This document shows positions 47,310 to 58,106 of a stretch of DNA of 64,000 bases, one piece after another. The number at the start of each line of letters is the position of its first letter. Positions within the stretch are counted from its first letter, which is position 1. This DNA is from Anaeramoeba flamelloides (taxonomy: Eukaryota > Metamonada > Anaeramoebidae): the NCBI GenBank assembly GCA_027625915.1, contig JANTQA010000015.1, forward strand, positions 6,725,001-6,789,000, read 5' to 3'. The translations under genes and the position numbers were made by a program. A model generated the notes under the pieces. The model did not search any database. It saw only the letters and a list, made by a program, of their open reading frames with translations, and was not told the origin of the DNA.

Positions 47310-49556
47310 AAAAGAAAAACAAAAGAAAAAAAAAAATTTGCAAAATTAGAAAGAAAACAAAAATTTGAAAAAGCAAAACTAAAATTTGCAAAAGAAGAAA
47401 AAATGATTCTGATCCAAAAATTTGAAAATGTTTTTTTGATAAGAATACTGGAATAAACCCTCAAAACAACTTCCATTAACATTATAAAGTGAGTCAAAAG
47501 TTTTGAAAAATAGTTTATTTATTTTGCATATTTCAGTAATACATGAATTAATCAATGAATTTATTTAATTTATGGTTTTTATTTCATAGTTAAAAATTTC
47601 TAAACCAGATGTTAATTGACATAATATTAAAGATTTAAATAAAAACCCCGGTTATTATGAAGAATATGTAAACACTGAATGACACTTTTTGATATTTAAA
47701 TAATTATATTGGAATTAAGGTTAATACATATATTTTAAATAAATTTGCCACACTCTTTTTGGAAATAGCATATATTTAATATTGAAAAAAATAAAAAAAA
47801 ATCTTTACTATTTATCAAATTATTGTTTCGTTGTATTTAAATTATTTATAATAAACACAATTTCACTCAAAAGGTACAAGCCAAAAATGAAAAATTCATT
47901 TTTTTATAAAATAAACCAACATACAATTTTTAAAAATAAGAGAAAAACATTAATCATCAAATTAGAGTTATTAATCATAAAAGAAATACCCCAACAAACA
48001 ATAAATTTCTGAAAAAAATCAATGGTTAAAACAAAAATTTGGGCCCCTTTCTTTGAAAAATCTCGTGTAAAATTTTCTCAAATTCTTTAGAAAATTCAAA
48101 TTGTTAATAATAAGATTTTTTACTAGTAAGTGTATTCATTCTAATAGCAATTATAGAGCCTCACTTTTCTTAATGTTAATTTGGATTTTCAAACATTTTT
48201 TTTTTTTCGAATCGATTTGCATATAAAAAAAGAAAAGAAAAGAAAAAGAAATAAAAAATTAACTTAATATTGAAAATAAAAGTTAAAAAATTTATAGGTT
48301 AAAAATAAAAAATCGCAAAAAAGAAAAAGAAAAAGTTAAGCAAAATGAAACGAAAAAATTAGAAACTGGTATAAAAAAAAAGAAAAAAGGAAAGAATTGC
48401 AAAAGAAGAAAAAAATATTCTGATCTACAAATTAAATTTTTATTTTGGGAAGAATATTGGATTAAAATCATAGAATCTGCACTATTTATTTAATAAATGT
48501 GGTACATTTTTACTCAAAAAGGGTTTATAATATCAATTATAAACAATTTCGTGGTTTAAAATCATATAAGTAAAAAAATATTTTTTTTTTTTGAAAATAT
48601 CATTTCAAATTATTCTTCAATATGTAATTATGTTTGCGCTCTATAAAAAAAAGACATTTTTTTTTTACCTTTTGTACTGGGTTCTTGTTTTTTTATTGTT
48701 AATTGGACTATCGTTAAAAAGAATATTTTAATTTTCAATTAAATTTTGAATTTTTATTGGTGCATGGTAAAAATATTCAAGTAAACAAAAAGTTTTTTTT
48801 TTCTTTTTTCAAATAGTAAAGCAGGAAAAATCAAAAATTTAATTAAAAAAAAAGAGGGGAATATATTTTTTTTATAGAAAGAAAAACTCTAATATTCTTT
48901 GGATCTAGGCAATATAAATTATGGGAATTTTTTTATGATTATTTTTAATTTAATAGAATTTTCTTTCTAAAAATGAGTCTGGAGTGGATGAAATGAATTC
49001 CCAACCAATTTTTTTTTTTTTTTTATTTTAATTATTATTTTTCATTAAAAATAGTCTTTAATTTCCTTCTCTTTATTTTTTCAAAAAATGATAAAAAAAC
49101 ATAAAAAAAAATCCCTTTTTTCATTTTTAAACTAATTATTTGAATAAAATTTTGTAATGTAATAAAATTATATCATTATTTATTTATTACTATTATTATT
49201 ACGAATACGATTATTATTATTATTACTATTAACTAACATTATAGGAAAATTAATACCAAAGGGGATCTGGATCCATGATAAGCAAGATGGAAATGGGGAT
49301 TCGCATCTTAAATCGGGTATTTATATTTATTTGTGTTCATTTGTTAATTTTTAAGGTTTTACTTATTTTCTCTTTCTTTTTTCTTCTTTTGTTATTATAA
49401 TTCCGGAATTTTATAGGGTTGATTGGCCCTTCTGAAACAATACCTATTGTAGAAGGTTCGCTGGGATTGGGTACATGGCAAAATATTTTTTTATGCGAAT
49501 TTGATGGACCAAGAACAAAAAGAAAAATCATTGTTACTATTACTAGCTGCAAATAA
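41958..49556 (+). CDS. YjbQ/UPF0047 family protein
   Basis: Three exons (41958-42153, 49245-49316, 49417-49556) join in frame into 135 residues, the usual length for this family. The match covers the whole protein: [31 protein letters not shown] (across intron 1), [23 protein letters not shown] (across intron 2), [18 protein letters not shown]. Family members form trimers with a cation site between subunits; E. coli YjbQ has weak thiamin-phosphate-synthase-like activity, and the true role is unsettled. The usual HTT/HTS before A-G/S is GAT here, so one conserved His is lost; the later His residues in HDK and DSHLK are kept. Intron 1 is 7091 bp and filled with transposon debris, intron 2 only 100 bp. 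All junctions are GT-AG. Confidence 0.92.
42844..43281. mobile_element. MITE family B, copy 1 (438 bp, TAA duplication)
   Basis: The termini are CCATTTTGGAAAAAAAGTGA and its inverse, continuing as ACAGGAAAAAAAGTTCAACA on both ends. TAA lies on both sides (42841-42843, 43282-43284). Sub-terminal TTTTTAATTGGGAACATTA is shared with family A. It lies within YjbQ intron 1. Confidence 0.75.
43640..44075. mobile_element. MITE family B, copy 2, right end lost
   Basis: It starts CCATTTGGGAAAAAAAGTGA and continues like the 42844 copy. The right end retains AATTAAAAATCGGGTTGAAC and TTTTTTT, but the outermost 20-25 bp are missing or replaced. Also within YjbQ intron 1, about 360 bp after copy 1. Confidence 0.6.
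45028..45052. repeat. TA microsatellite
   Basis: About 12 TA units within YjbQ intron 1. Confidence 0.85.
45890..46110. repeat. Short-repeat/hairpin unit next to fold-back element
   Basis: AGTGTCGTCAAGTGCC..AGAGTACTACTAAGTGTC is followed by a T-run, then the hairpin arms GAATAGAGTAAAATC and GTTTTACTCAATTC. This is the clearest joint copy of the two recurring units also seen at 8.9, 28.0-28.9, 52.3-52.5 and 59.2-59.3 kb. Confidence 0.5.
46123..46688. mobile_element. Young fold-back element, about 210-bp arms
   Basis: The left arm (46123-about 46335) and right arm (about 46478-46688) are almost identical reverse complements, starting CATTAAGGTTTACAATCCCT. I count only a handful of differences in the outer 190 bp, mainly near the inner ends. 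About 140 bp of AT-rich spacer separates them. The high identity suggests a recent insertion or arm homogenisation. No frame and no clear target duplication. It sits in YjbQ intron 1. Confidence 0.75.
47165..47470 (+). repeat. K-rich dispersed repeat, partial copy 2
   Basis: This shares TTAGTGATTATTTTTCTTTTCG and the A-rich run with GCAAAAGAAGAAAAAATGATTCTGATC-type sequence with the 47855-48490 copy, separated from it by about 390 bp. It includes a 25-30 nt poly-A tract (47277-47307). Confidence 0.4.
47855..48490 (+). repeat. K-rich dispersed repeat, copy 3
   Basis: Homologous to 14036-14590 across most of its length, with the same block order and the same Lys/Glu-type A-rich run before TCATAGAATC. 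It lies in YjbQ intron 1. No intact frame. Confidence 0.45.
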
Positions 49557-51780
49557 AATAATAAAAATAGATCAAATTAAAATTTGATAGTCTCTGTATT
49601 TCTAGATGAGAGACGACGCTCTTTAATAACTAAATTACCAAATATTGAAACATTTTGATTTCACCAGAATGATAATAAATAACAATTTATTTTTCATGTT
49701 TGATACAAAAAAGTTCCACATTTATCTTAATGACACAAAATGGTGTTTTGTTATTGTAAAATATTATGTTATTAAAAAAAGAAATTTTCTGAAATAGGTT
49801 ACTATTTTGTTTAGGAATATTTTAAATCTTGGAAATATTATTTAATTTTCTGAATAATATTGATTATGTTTTTGATTTGTCAATACTTTTTTTACAATGA
49901 AATTTTTAGAAATTTCGTAAGAAAATGAAATTGGATTCCAATTTTGAATTTTAATCAATTCATTACAATTGTGAAATTATAATAGTGTTCTGGAGATACT
50001 ATATGGGTTAATATCTCGTGTCTTTCTTTCTTTTTTTTTTTTTTTTGGCTAGGGATATTGAAGGGTAAAAAATTTTTTTATTTCCAAAAAGGTGTAGCAT
50101 TTATTGATTTTATTTTAAGAGTAGAAAACTTCCTATTTTTTTTTAGAAAAAATAAATAAAAAATATTTTTAAACTTAAAAGAGTGTGAAACCATTAAATT
50201 GTTCATTCAATGACAAATCAAAGTTTTCAAGTCATTAATCCATTGAAATAATAAAAATGGGTTTTATTAACAGCTAAATAACTTTTAATGAAACTTTGCC
50301 CTCATTCCCTGTGTAAATTTCTTTAAAAAGGTGTTGAATTATTATTTATATTATAAATAGAAAATTTTCTTTGGAAGTATTCCTATTAGTTAATCGATAA
50401 TATCAAATTAAGAGAAATAGATTTACTAATTGAATCAGTGATCGTTGCATATTTTTTCAAAATATTTCCAAAAAATCAAAAAAAAACATTTTTTTTTTTA
50501 ATTCGAAACAAGATATATCTAGTTTTAAGAAAAGGGGTAATACGATGATGATACTAATGCTTTTGAATAATAAAAGTGCCTTACAATTTTTTTCATTCTA
50601 ATAGAAAATTTATCAAAAAACAATCCCTTTTGTAAAAAAAATATGATCAAAAAGAAAAAAAAATACTTCTCAATTTTCACAATTAAACAAATAATATAAA
50701 AAATTATGGAAAGACAATTTGATGTATTTTAATGTAATAATAACTAACAAATAGACAAATTTGATTATTATGAAGTGTCTATAAATGAAAAATGACTATT
50801 TTGATATATATAAATAGTAATATTTTATTTGGTGTTAATAAAGTAGTTTTTAAATATATTAACCCTCTTTTTTGGAAATTATTTTGACGGTATTTTATTT
50901 ATTTTTATTTTTTTTTTTTTTACTCATAGTCAATTTTAGATTTTTTGTTATTAATTGGTGGTATTTCATTAATGTTAATTTTTGCTTACTGTATTTGAAA
51001 ATACTTTTATAGGTTTTCAGGTTTTTATTACTTATTGTTGAATTTGTTTGTTTTTTAAATGATACTTTTAAGGAAGTTTATTTTAAAAAAAAAGAAAATT
51101 AAATCCAATTGAAATTTCTAAAAAATATTCTAATTAAGATATTTATGTTTTGGTTGATGGAATGGATGTAACAGTATCATCTAAACAATTAATTTATTTA
51201 GGTTTATTTTTTGAAATACAAAATTTGACATTTTTCGAATATAAAATTCAAAACAAGTAGCCTATTTTTGTTATTATAAATTAAGTTAATTTGCAAAAAT
51301 AGTGAAAAAGATTTCCATTTTTAAATTAAAAGTCCATTTTTTTTGAAAAATAATAAAAATATTTAGTTTGTATTTTATCTATTAATATTATAATTCAAAT
51401 CCAAAAAAGTAAAATTAAAACTCGAGCCAATGGTTAGATAAATTCCACATTTGATTAATATTTAACAAAAAAAATATTAATTTAATTCATATCAAAAAAG
51501 TAATTTTTTTTTAATTATTCGTTAATAGTAAATATTAAGTTCTTTTGATATTTTATTTATTTATCAATGTTCAAATTTTTCAATATTTTGATTTCCATTT
51601 TTTAAGTTAGTGAAAATATATTAATTTAGGTATCTTCTACTCTCTATTTTTTAAGTTTTGTCAAAGAAATAATTTCGATAATTCAGTATCACATAAAATT
51701 TGGTACTAAAAATTTGTAAAAAGTGCTGAGTTCCTTATCCAAATGAAAAAAAATAACTCTTCAAAAAAATAAATTTAATG

Positions 51781-52258
51781 TAGTGGAAAAAAATACCAGA
51801 CAAGATTTTTAATTGTGAATATTAGTAAAATTTTTGTGTAATTTCATTTATTTAAAATCAAATCCTTTTTTTAAGAATCAAACTCTTTAAATTATAACTC
51901 ACACACTTATTAGAATGATGATTAAAGAAATTGAACTTGTTCAAAACACCATCCCATCAATCAAAAAACAAGAATAAAAATTATCTTTTTCCAAACTCTA
52001 GCAGACCTCTATAAAACTTGATTGTTTTTCAAAAAAAGTTGATCTACTTAGACTATCAAACAATTACTCGAGTATTCTAGAGACGCCTTACTTTGATGAA
52101 CTTGAGGTAGGTTTATTACTAAACTCAAAAAAAAAATGGTTATTTATAATTAGGATTTGATTGAAAATGAATGAAATTACACAAAAATTTTACTAATATT
52201 CACAATAAAAAATCTTGTCAGGGATTTTTTTCATGTCCGATATTTTTTCCCTGCTATA
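51781..52258. mobile_element. MITE family C (about 478 bp)
   Basis: Long inverted ends share GACAAGATTTTT..ATTGTGAATATTAG and TAAAATTTTTGTGTAATTTC. The outer 25 bp are more diverged. The core ATTTTTAATTGTGAATATTA resembles the sub-terminal block of families A and B. No coding frame. Confidence 0.6.
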
Positions 52259-52854
52259 TATTGAAATATTTTTTAATATTTATAAATTTGGGTACATATT
52301 ACCCCCACTCAGAGAAGTAATGTCTAGATTTTTTTTAAAAAATTTAAAACAATTGAGCAAAATCTTGGATTTTGCTTAATTCTTTTCAATTTAAAAAACT
52401 AACGACAGCCAAATACCAATTCTGATCACATATTGTGGAATTGTTATCTGTATTCGATAATCCACTTATTGGGTTTTTTTTTTCCTCTTGTTATTCCAGG
52501 TTATGTGTCTTCAAATGTCATAGAGTACCGTCAAGTGCTGATATTTTTTTTTTAATTTTTAAAATTAATTGAACATTTTATAAATTTTCTTTTAATTTCT
52601 GGACAACCTAGAAACCTTTTTTTTTATTTTTTGGAATTAATTGAAAATATGAAAAATTTTCTTTTTATTTCAAAAAATTAAAATAAAAAAACTAACAACA
52701 GTAGATAGTTTTTAATTTCTTCATGTAAATGACATTATTATTTTTTTTTGATTGATATTTTTATTATTTTTTCTTCACTTTTTTTTTATTTGATATAATT
52801 TTCTTTTATTACTCCTTACTCTAAATAAATAAATAAATATTGATGTATTTTTTC

Positions 52855-53081
52855 TAGAAAATTCAAATATATTAATAAATGGTATCTTTCATTTGGCGAT
52901 TTCATATTTATTAGTTGAATTTCAACAAATTGGTCATTCTCTTTTTAATATTCCATACTTCAAAATTATGAATCAAATGTTTTTAATATTTTTATTTTAT
53001 TTATTTTTTGTTTTAAAGTTTATTTTAATGATAATTAATTGTAAAAAATTTCGATTAGTTAGTATAAAAGCGGAAAAATGA
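52855..53081 (+). other. Possible orphan exon, hydrophobic
   Basis: After a fair acceptor (TTTTTTCTAG at about 52857) an open frame runs about 75 residues: NSNILINGIFHLAIS, YLLVEFQQIG, then a strongly hydrophobic segment and a basic end before TGA at 53081. It could be the last exon of a membrane protein or chance. No upstream exon was found and I do not recognise it. Confidence 0.15.
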
Positions 53082-53495
53082 TGTTTATATTTTTGTTAAA
53101 TTGAATTTTGATCCGAAAAAAATATTTAAAGATATATTCAAAAAAAAATAATTGTAAATTATTCTCAAAAAAAAACGAAAGGCAAGTTAATATCATATAA
53201 ATAATTAAAATTTTTTAGAAATGTTATTGAGAAAAAAAAAATTGTGATATTGTATTCAAGTTTCAAAATTAAATTCTAAACTAGCATAAGTAGCTTTTTG
53301 TTAGTTTGCCAAACTCACAATTTTTTTGAGAAGAGATTGAAGATTTAAAATAATTAAAAATAAAAACAAAAAAAAAAGAATTTTTTTAAACAAGTATGGG
53401 AAAATTGAAATAATTTAGCATTGCAAAAAAATAAACTTAGTATCTGGTTTGTTTAACAAAATTTAATATATAGCCAAGAATAAGTGCTCATATTT

Positions 53496-55508
53496 TTAAA
53501 AAAATAAATTTTCTGAATGATAACCCTGTATAATACGTGCTCCGCGTTTCACTAGATCAAATAAAGGTGTTTGATTATAAAGGTTTAATTGATTTATATC
53601 TAAACCATTTTTTAAAAAAAAATTGATTAATTCGATTGTACAATCAGGATTCCTGCAAATTGTATGTAAATTTGTTTCTTTTAAGTATGAGGAAACTAAA
53701 TTTAAATTTAATTTATGATTTTCAAAAAGATACTTCAATTTCTCAATTGAAGGATGAACTGAGTCACAAATAGTACTGATCATGTTTTTATTGTTTGAAT
53801 CGATGCAATGAAAACTTTTATCATTGCCAATTTGATTAAGACAATAATTACAAATTTGTGGATTGAAATTATTAGTGAAAATTACATATTTTGCCAATGG
53901 TGACAAATTATACTTGTTCATTAGAGTTAAATCACCATCAAAATTGTGAATTAACTTTTTTAAAAACGGAAGTGAAAGATTCGTATAGTGTTCCATGATG
54001 TGATGTAAAGGTGTGGCAGAATCATAATTTAGAGAATTTAAATTGAAATTCATTTTTTGGGTTTTGTTTAATAAGAAAAATAAACATTTTTCAAATTTTG
54101 GGAAATCACAGTTTTTACACAAAAAATGAAGAATGTTGGATTTGTAATAGTTGTCTGGGAGTCTTAGATCGGCACCAGCATTTATTAAATATTTTAATAT
54201 TTTATATTTTTCGTTGCATTCTGAATTATAAAGAAGGTTCCAAATGGTTGTATCGTAATACTTTATTTTCCGCTTTGAGCCCGATCCAATTATCGGGGCG
54301 CCAGATTTGTGTAACAGCTTAATGGATTCTAATGTGGGGTTTTTACTTTTACAAACCAGATTAATCAGGACATCACGGGTACTCGTTCCAAAGTTGGTTG
54401 TAACATCAGCTCCTAATTCCAAGAACAATTTATAAATTTCAATGTCATTGCAATCACTTGCACAAAATAATTCAAACAAAGGCTTAATTTTTCTGTTGAT
54501 CCTTACAAACTTTGGCTTTTTTTTTTTTAATTCGATATCGGATCCATTTTGAAGATAAAATTTTAAAAGATCTACATTGATGTTTATCTGTTGTAAATGT
54601 AAATAGCACGGAGTAAGATAATAATTATCTAGAATATTGATATTTGATCCGCTTTTAATCAAATGGCCTGTTAGTTCAACAGTAAAATTTGGTTGAACAG
54701 GCAACATCGAAAGCAAGTGTAATTCAGAATAATTCACCCAAGCGATTTTCTGGTTCAATTTTTGTTTATTCTTATGGTTAACAATTTCTTTGATAATTTC
54801 CAATTTTGCTTCCAAATTGTCAAAGTTCGTTGATAAGATCAGTGCGTGTAATAAATTGAAATTTGTTTTTTTGTCTTGGTATTGGAGATTAATCTCATTG
54901 TTTTCTACTGATTTTTTGAATTCGGTTATATTTTCTTTGTTTTTGAGGCAATCGAGAATGATTGCAATTGTTTTGTATTTTCTCTTTTTTTCTTTTTCTT
55001 TTTTTTTCTCATTTTGGTTTTCTTTTTCTTTTTCTTTTTTTTTCTTATTTTGGTTTTCTTTTTCTTTTTCTTGTTCTTTTTCAAACCAGTAAATCAAAAT
55101 AATTTTTAGAAATTGAATCAAGTGTTCGAATTTGTCTCTTTCTTTCAATCTGGAGAACAATGACTCAAATTTAAAAATTTCTTCATCAAGAATTGTTTTT
55201 GATGGGCAATGATCTAACAAACAAAAAATCAAATCTTTTCTTAAAGGGAGTCTACTTTGTGAAAGAATACATATTGGTGGTTGGTGTCCAGCCCCTCCAC
55301 TGCAATTAAGATCAGATCCTAGTGAAATTAAATATTCTAAATCTTTTAATTGTGGATTCCCACTTTCTAAAAAATAATGGATTGCTAGTGATGAGAAGGG
55401 GCTATATTTTTTATTTACATTTTCAGAATTCACATTGTCTGGAAAATCTGACATAAATTCCCTTTTATTTTTTCTGTGTCGTGAAACTAAAACAAAATAG
55501 CCTGACAT
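53496..55508 (-). CDS. Ankyrin-repeat protein
   Basis: A single-exon 670-residue protein. From about residue 40 to the end it is built of ankyrin-like repeats, many degenerate. Examples are DLEYLISLGSDLNCSGG, LTGHLIKSGSNINILD, YKLFLELGADVTTNFG, LKYLINAGADLRLPD, SATPLHHIME and FFLKNGLDINQLNLYNQTPLF; I count about ten or more. A charged Lys/Glu/Asn/Gln low-complexity insert lies at about 143-180. Such proteins act as protein-binding scaffolds; no catalytic or membrane domain is seen and no specific partner can be named. The start may be M1 (55508) or M19 (MSDFPDN); the sequence between is basic and not repeat-like. A mariner-like MITE ends 48 bp upstream of M1, so the promoter must be very short or lie within the MITE. 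Large ankyrin families are common in amoeboid protists. Confidence 0.9.
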   Translation of the reverse strand: MSGYFVLVSRHRKNKREFMSDFPDNVNSENVNKKYSPFSSLAIHYFLESGNPQLKDLEYLISLGSDLNCSGGAGHQPPICILSQSRLPLRKDLIFCLLDHCPSKTILDEEIFKFESLFSRLKERDKFEHLIQFLKIILIYWFEKEQEKEKENQNKKKKEKEKENQNEKKKEKEKKRKYKTIAIILDCLKNKENITEFKKSVENNEINLQYQDKKTNFNLLHALILSTNFDNLEAKLEIIKEIVNHKNKQKLNQKIAWVNYSELHLLSMLPVQPNFTVELTGHLIKSGSNINILDNYYLTPCYLHLQQININVDLLKFYLQNGSDIELKKKKPKFVRINRKIKPLFELFCASDCNDIEIYKLFLELGADVTTNFGTSTRDVLINLVCKSKNPTLESIKLLHKSGAPIIGSGSKRKIKYYDTTIWNLLYNSECNEKYKILKYLINAGADLRLPDNYYKSNILHFLCKNCDFPKFEKCLFFLLNKTQKMNFNLNSLNYDSATPLHHIMEHYTNLSLPFLKKLIHNFDGDLTLMNKYNLSPLAKYVIFTNNFNPQICNYCLNQIGNDKSFHCIDSNNKNMISTICDSVHPSIEKLKYLFENHKLNLNLVSSYLKETNLHTICRNPDCTIELINFFLKNGLDINQLNLYNQTPLFDLVKRGARIIQGYHSENLFF

Positions 55509-55556
55509 TGATAAAGAAATTTTGCAAAAATAAAAAGAAGAAAAAAAAATGATCTA

Positions 55557-56030
55557 CAGTGGTGAAAATAACCCGTGTTTTTGAGTTTAACCCATTACTA
55601 AAATTTAACTATTGTTTTTTTTTTCAAACTGGGGTATTCGAAGATAGGAAGAGACACAAATATTCTTGGTACGGATTTAAATTCACTTTCGAGGTAAGGT
55701 GTTTGATTAATCGAAATGGCTCAATGAACTTAAATGCTTTTGTTTCCAAAATTTCATCATTTTTCCTAAATTTCTGAGATTAAATGATTTATTTATAAAA
55801 ATTCAAAAAAAGAAATTTTGCTCATTTTTTTGTTAAAAAATTACTTTTGAATCTTTCAATATCTTCATAATTATTTTTGAAACTTTATTTTAAGAACCCT
55901 ATTTCATGTGTATATACTGTTTATACCACATTTGTTTGTTTCTTTTATTTCTTCAGTTAGGTAATATTTTTTGTTGAGTTAAATTTTAGTAATGGGTTAA
56001 AATAAAAAACACGGTTTATTTACACCAGTG
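55557..56030. mobile_element. Tc1/mariner-like element, 474 bp, about 54-bp inverted ends
   Basis: The left end CAGTGGTGAAAATAACCCGT and the inverse of the right end (CACTGGTGTAAATAAACCGT) continue as inverted repeats through TTAACCCATTACTAAAATTT. TA is on both sides. Inside, a frame at 55559-55777 reads CLINRNGSMNLNAFVSKI. It resembles the Tc1-type pattern W/CxIxxNGxxxLxxxxxxMNxxxY and may be an eroded transposase piece, but this is weak. Confidence 0.65.
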
Positions 56031-56829
56031 TAGCTCACAAAATTGTAGATCAATAATCTATTGTTTACCTTTCTTTTTTTTGCTTTTTACCTTATGTCTA
56101 AAGCGGGTATGAATAATATTTGAGCAATAATTTTTGAGAAATAGATCTGGAATATTTGAAATAAAAAATCTTCTTAATCTTTAACATAAAACAATTAATA
56201 TCAACTAAAAAAAAATAATAAAAGAATAGTAAACAAAAGTGAACGAAAAGATATTAGGGATGAACGAATTCAGACAGGTATACAAAACAATGGGAAAAGA
56301 TCTATCAAAGCAAATTCAAGTAAAGAAATAATATACAAAAAAAAAAAGTTCCAAGATAATGTAAGTTACCAATAATATGGTATTGTATGGTTCTGTAAAA
56401 GATTTTTTCAAAAATTATATAAAGTAAGTTGTCTTTTAAAAACATCAGATTCCTTGATTACTTCTTTGTTGTCCGGCCCTCTCTTTTTTTTTATCATTTT
56501 TTTTTTTTTCTTTTTTTTTATTTTTTAATCATTTCTCAAATTCCTTTTTTTCTTTCTCTTATATCATTGTTTTTTTTTATTAGTTATATGTAAGAATATT
56601 CCAATACCTAAATGTAATTTGCTGGTTTATATTGTATATTTTCTAAATTAAAAGTTATTTAACCGTTACTAAAACCAATTTGTTTTTATATGGATTAATC
56701 ACTTTAAAACTTTTTTTTTTTTGTTTTTTTATTATTTATGGAGGAGTTTTTAATTCCTCTTATTTATGGTTAAATTTTCCAGTATTTAAAGTAATAGAGT
56801 AAAATCAACATTTCTATACAATTCTTTAA

Positions 56830-57270
56830 TTTTATTTGGATAGGTAAATAAACTCATTTAAAATTTAACCAAGATAAAGTTAAAAAATAATTTTAAAAAA
56901 AATAATAAATATCCTAAAACAAAAAAAAAATCATTTTTAACTTGGTTTTATATAGCCACCTATTATATGGACAAGGAATATTTGATCCGACACAAAAAAA
57001 ATAATTTAAAAGATGTATGGATAAGTCAAAAAATTACAAAATTTTTAATCATAAATTTCATACTTATATGCTTTTTGAGTAAAAATGACGCAAAAATAGA
57101 TTCAGAAAAAGAAAGATATATAAAAGAAAATTTAAACTAATTTAAATTTTTGTATTATAATAGAATCATAAATACCCCCCTAAATAAAAAGAATTAGAAA
57201 ATATTAATTGGAAATCTCGAATTACAAAATTACTTTAAAAAACTAGAAATTGTATTTGATAAGTATTGAA
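56830..57270 (+). mobile_element. LINE relic, C-terminal part of the polymerase ORF
   Basis: Plus-strand frames give THLKFNQDKVK, LYSHLLYGQGIFDP, NDAKIDSEKERYIKENLN and LENINWK. These match in order and wording the Rab-intron relic (LKFNLDKVK, LYGPEIF, EAKIDSARITIYKRRF, NINWQ). It is a third copy of the same LINE family in this window, heavily broken, with no catalytic box. Confidence 0.5.
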
Positions 57271-57354
57271 TCAAAAAAATTTTAGAAAACAGCCCAATTT
57301 GGAAATTTAGTTAAAATTTTTTATAGTGTTTAAAAAATTGTGAAAATTTTTAAA

Positions 57355-58106
57355 TCAATCAAATATTCCCGAAAATATCCGAAAATCGTTATTACTTGAA
57401 AATTTTTTAACCATGAAAAAACACTTTTTGAACAACTTCTATGAAACAGTGACGCCAATATACTCAGTTTAAAGGTAAATTTGACTTTTATTTTCGAAAA
57501 AAATAAAAAATTCAAAAAAATTAAATTTTATGGAATGGTATTCAACCCATTTTCTGAGAAAGTAATAAGTATCCTGTATGACTGTAACATTTCTGATTTT
57601 TTCGAAATGGTATTAACTAAATGTGAGAAAAAGTACTTGTATTGAAAATTTCTAATTGTTTATCATTACTCATAATTTTGTAATATTAAATACAATCCAA
57701 AAATAACCGAGTAATATCTAATCGTACAACACATACACATATCCTACATAAGGTGACCCAAGCCAAACTTTATTTAACTTCCCATTATGTAAAAGGTCCT
57801 GGTTTAACCAAAACATACAAACACAAACCCTTAACAATACCCTGATATACCTATACACTTACCCTAATAAGTACCTATAATTACATAAATAGACTCAAAA
57901 GGTGCCATAACCTTTTTAGAGGAGCTTAAAGTAGAAAATTTCAAAAAAAAAATATTTTGTCTGAAAGGAAAATTGTTATTTTACCGTTAAACTGGGTATA
58001 TTAGCATTAGGGAATCTTAGAAGTTGTCCATAACGTGTTTTTATGTGGTTAAAAAATTTCAGGGTATTATCGATTTTCGAGTATTTTCGGGAATATTTCA
58101 AACACC
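57355..58106. mobile_element. Fold-back element, about 120-bp arms
   Basis: The arms at about 57355-57480 and 57985-58106 are reverse complements, sharing AAATATTCCCGAAAATA, GGTTAAAAAATTT and the inner AATATACCCAGTTTAA block. The 500-bp spacer is slightly less AT-rich than its surroundings and non-coding. Arms are moderately diverged, so it is older than the 46-kb element. Confidence 0.55.

Larger units (their letters stand above)
49557..53495. other. Gene-free stretch with one MITE
   Basis: About 3.9 kb. It contains a MITE (51781-52258), hairpin and GTGTC-type repeats (52330-52545) and a possible orphan frame (52855-53081). The rest is AT-rich without signal. Confidence 0.45.

Noticed and set aside
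54098-55092. Plus-strand frames inside the ankyrin gene
   Set aside because: Opposite-strand shadows of a well-supported 670-residue protein.
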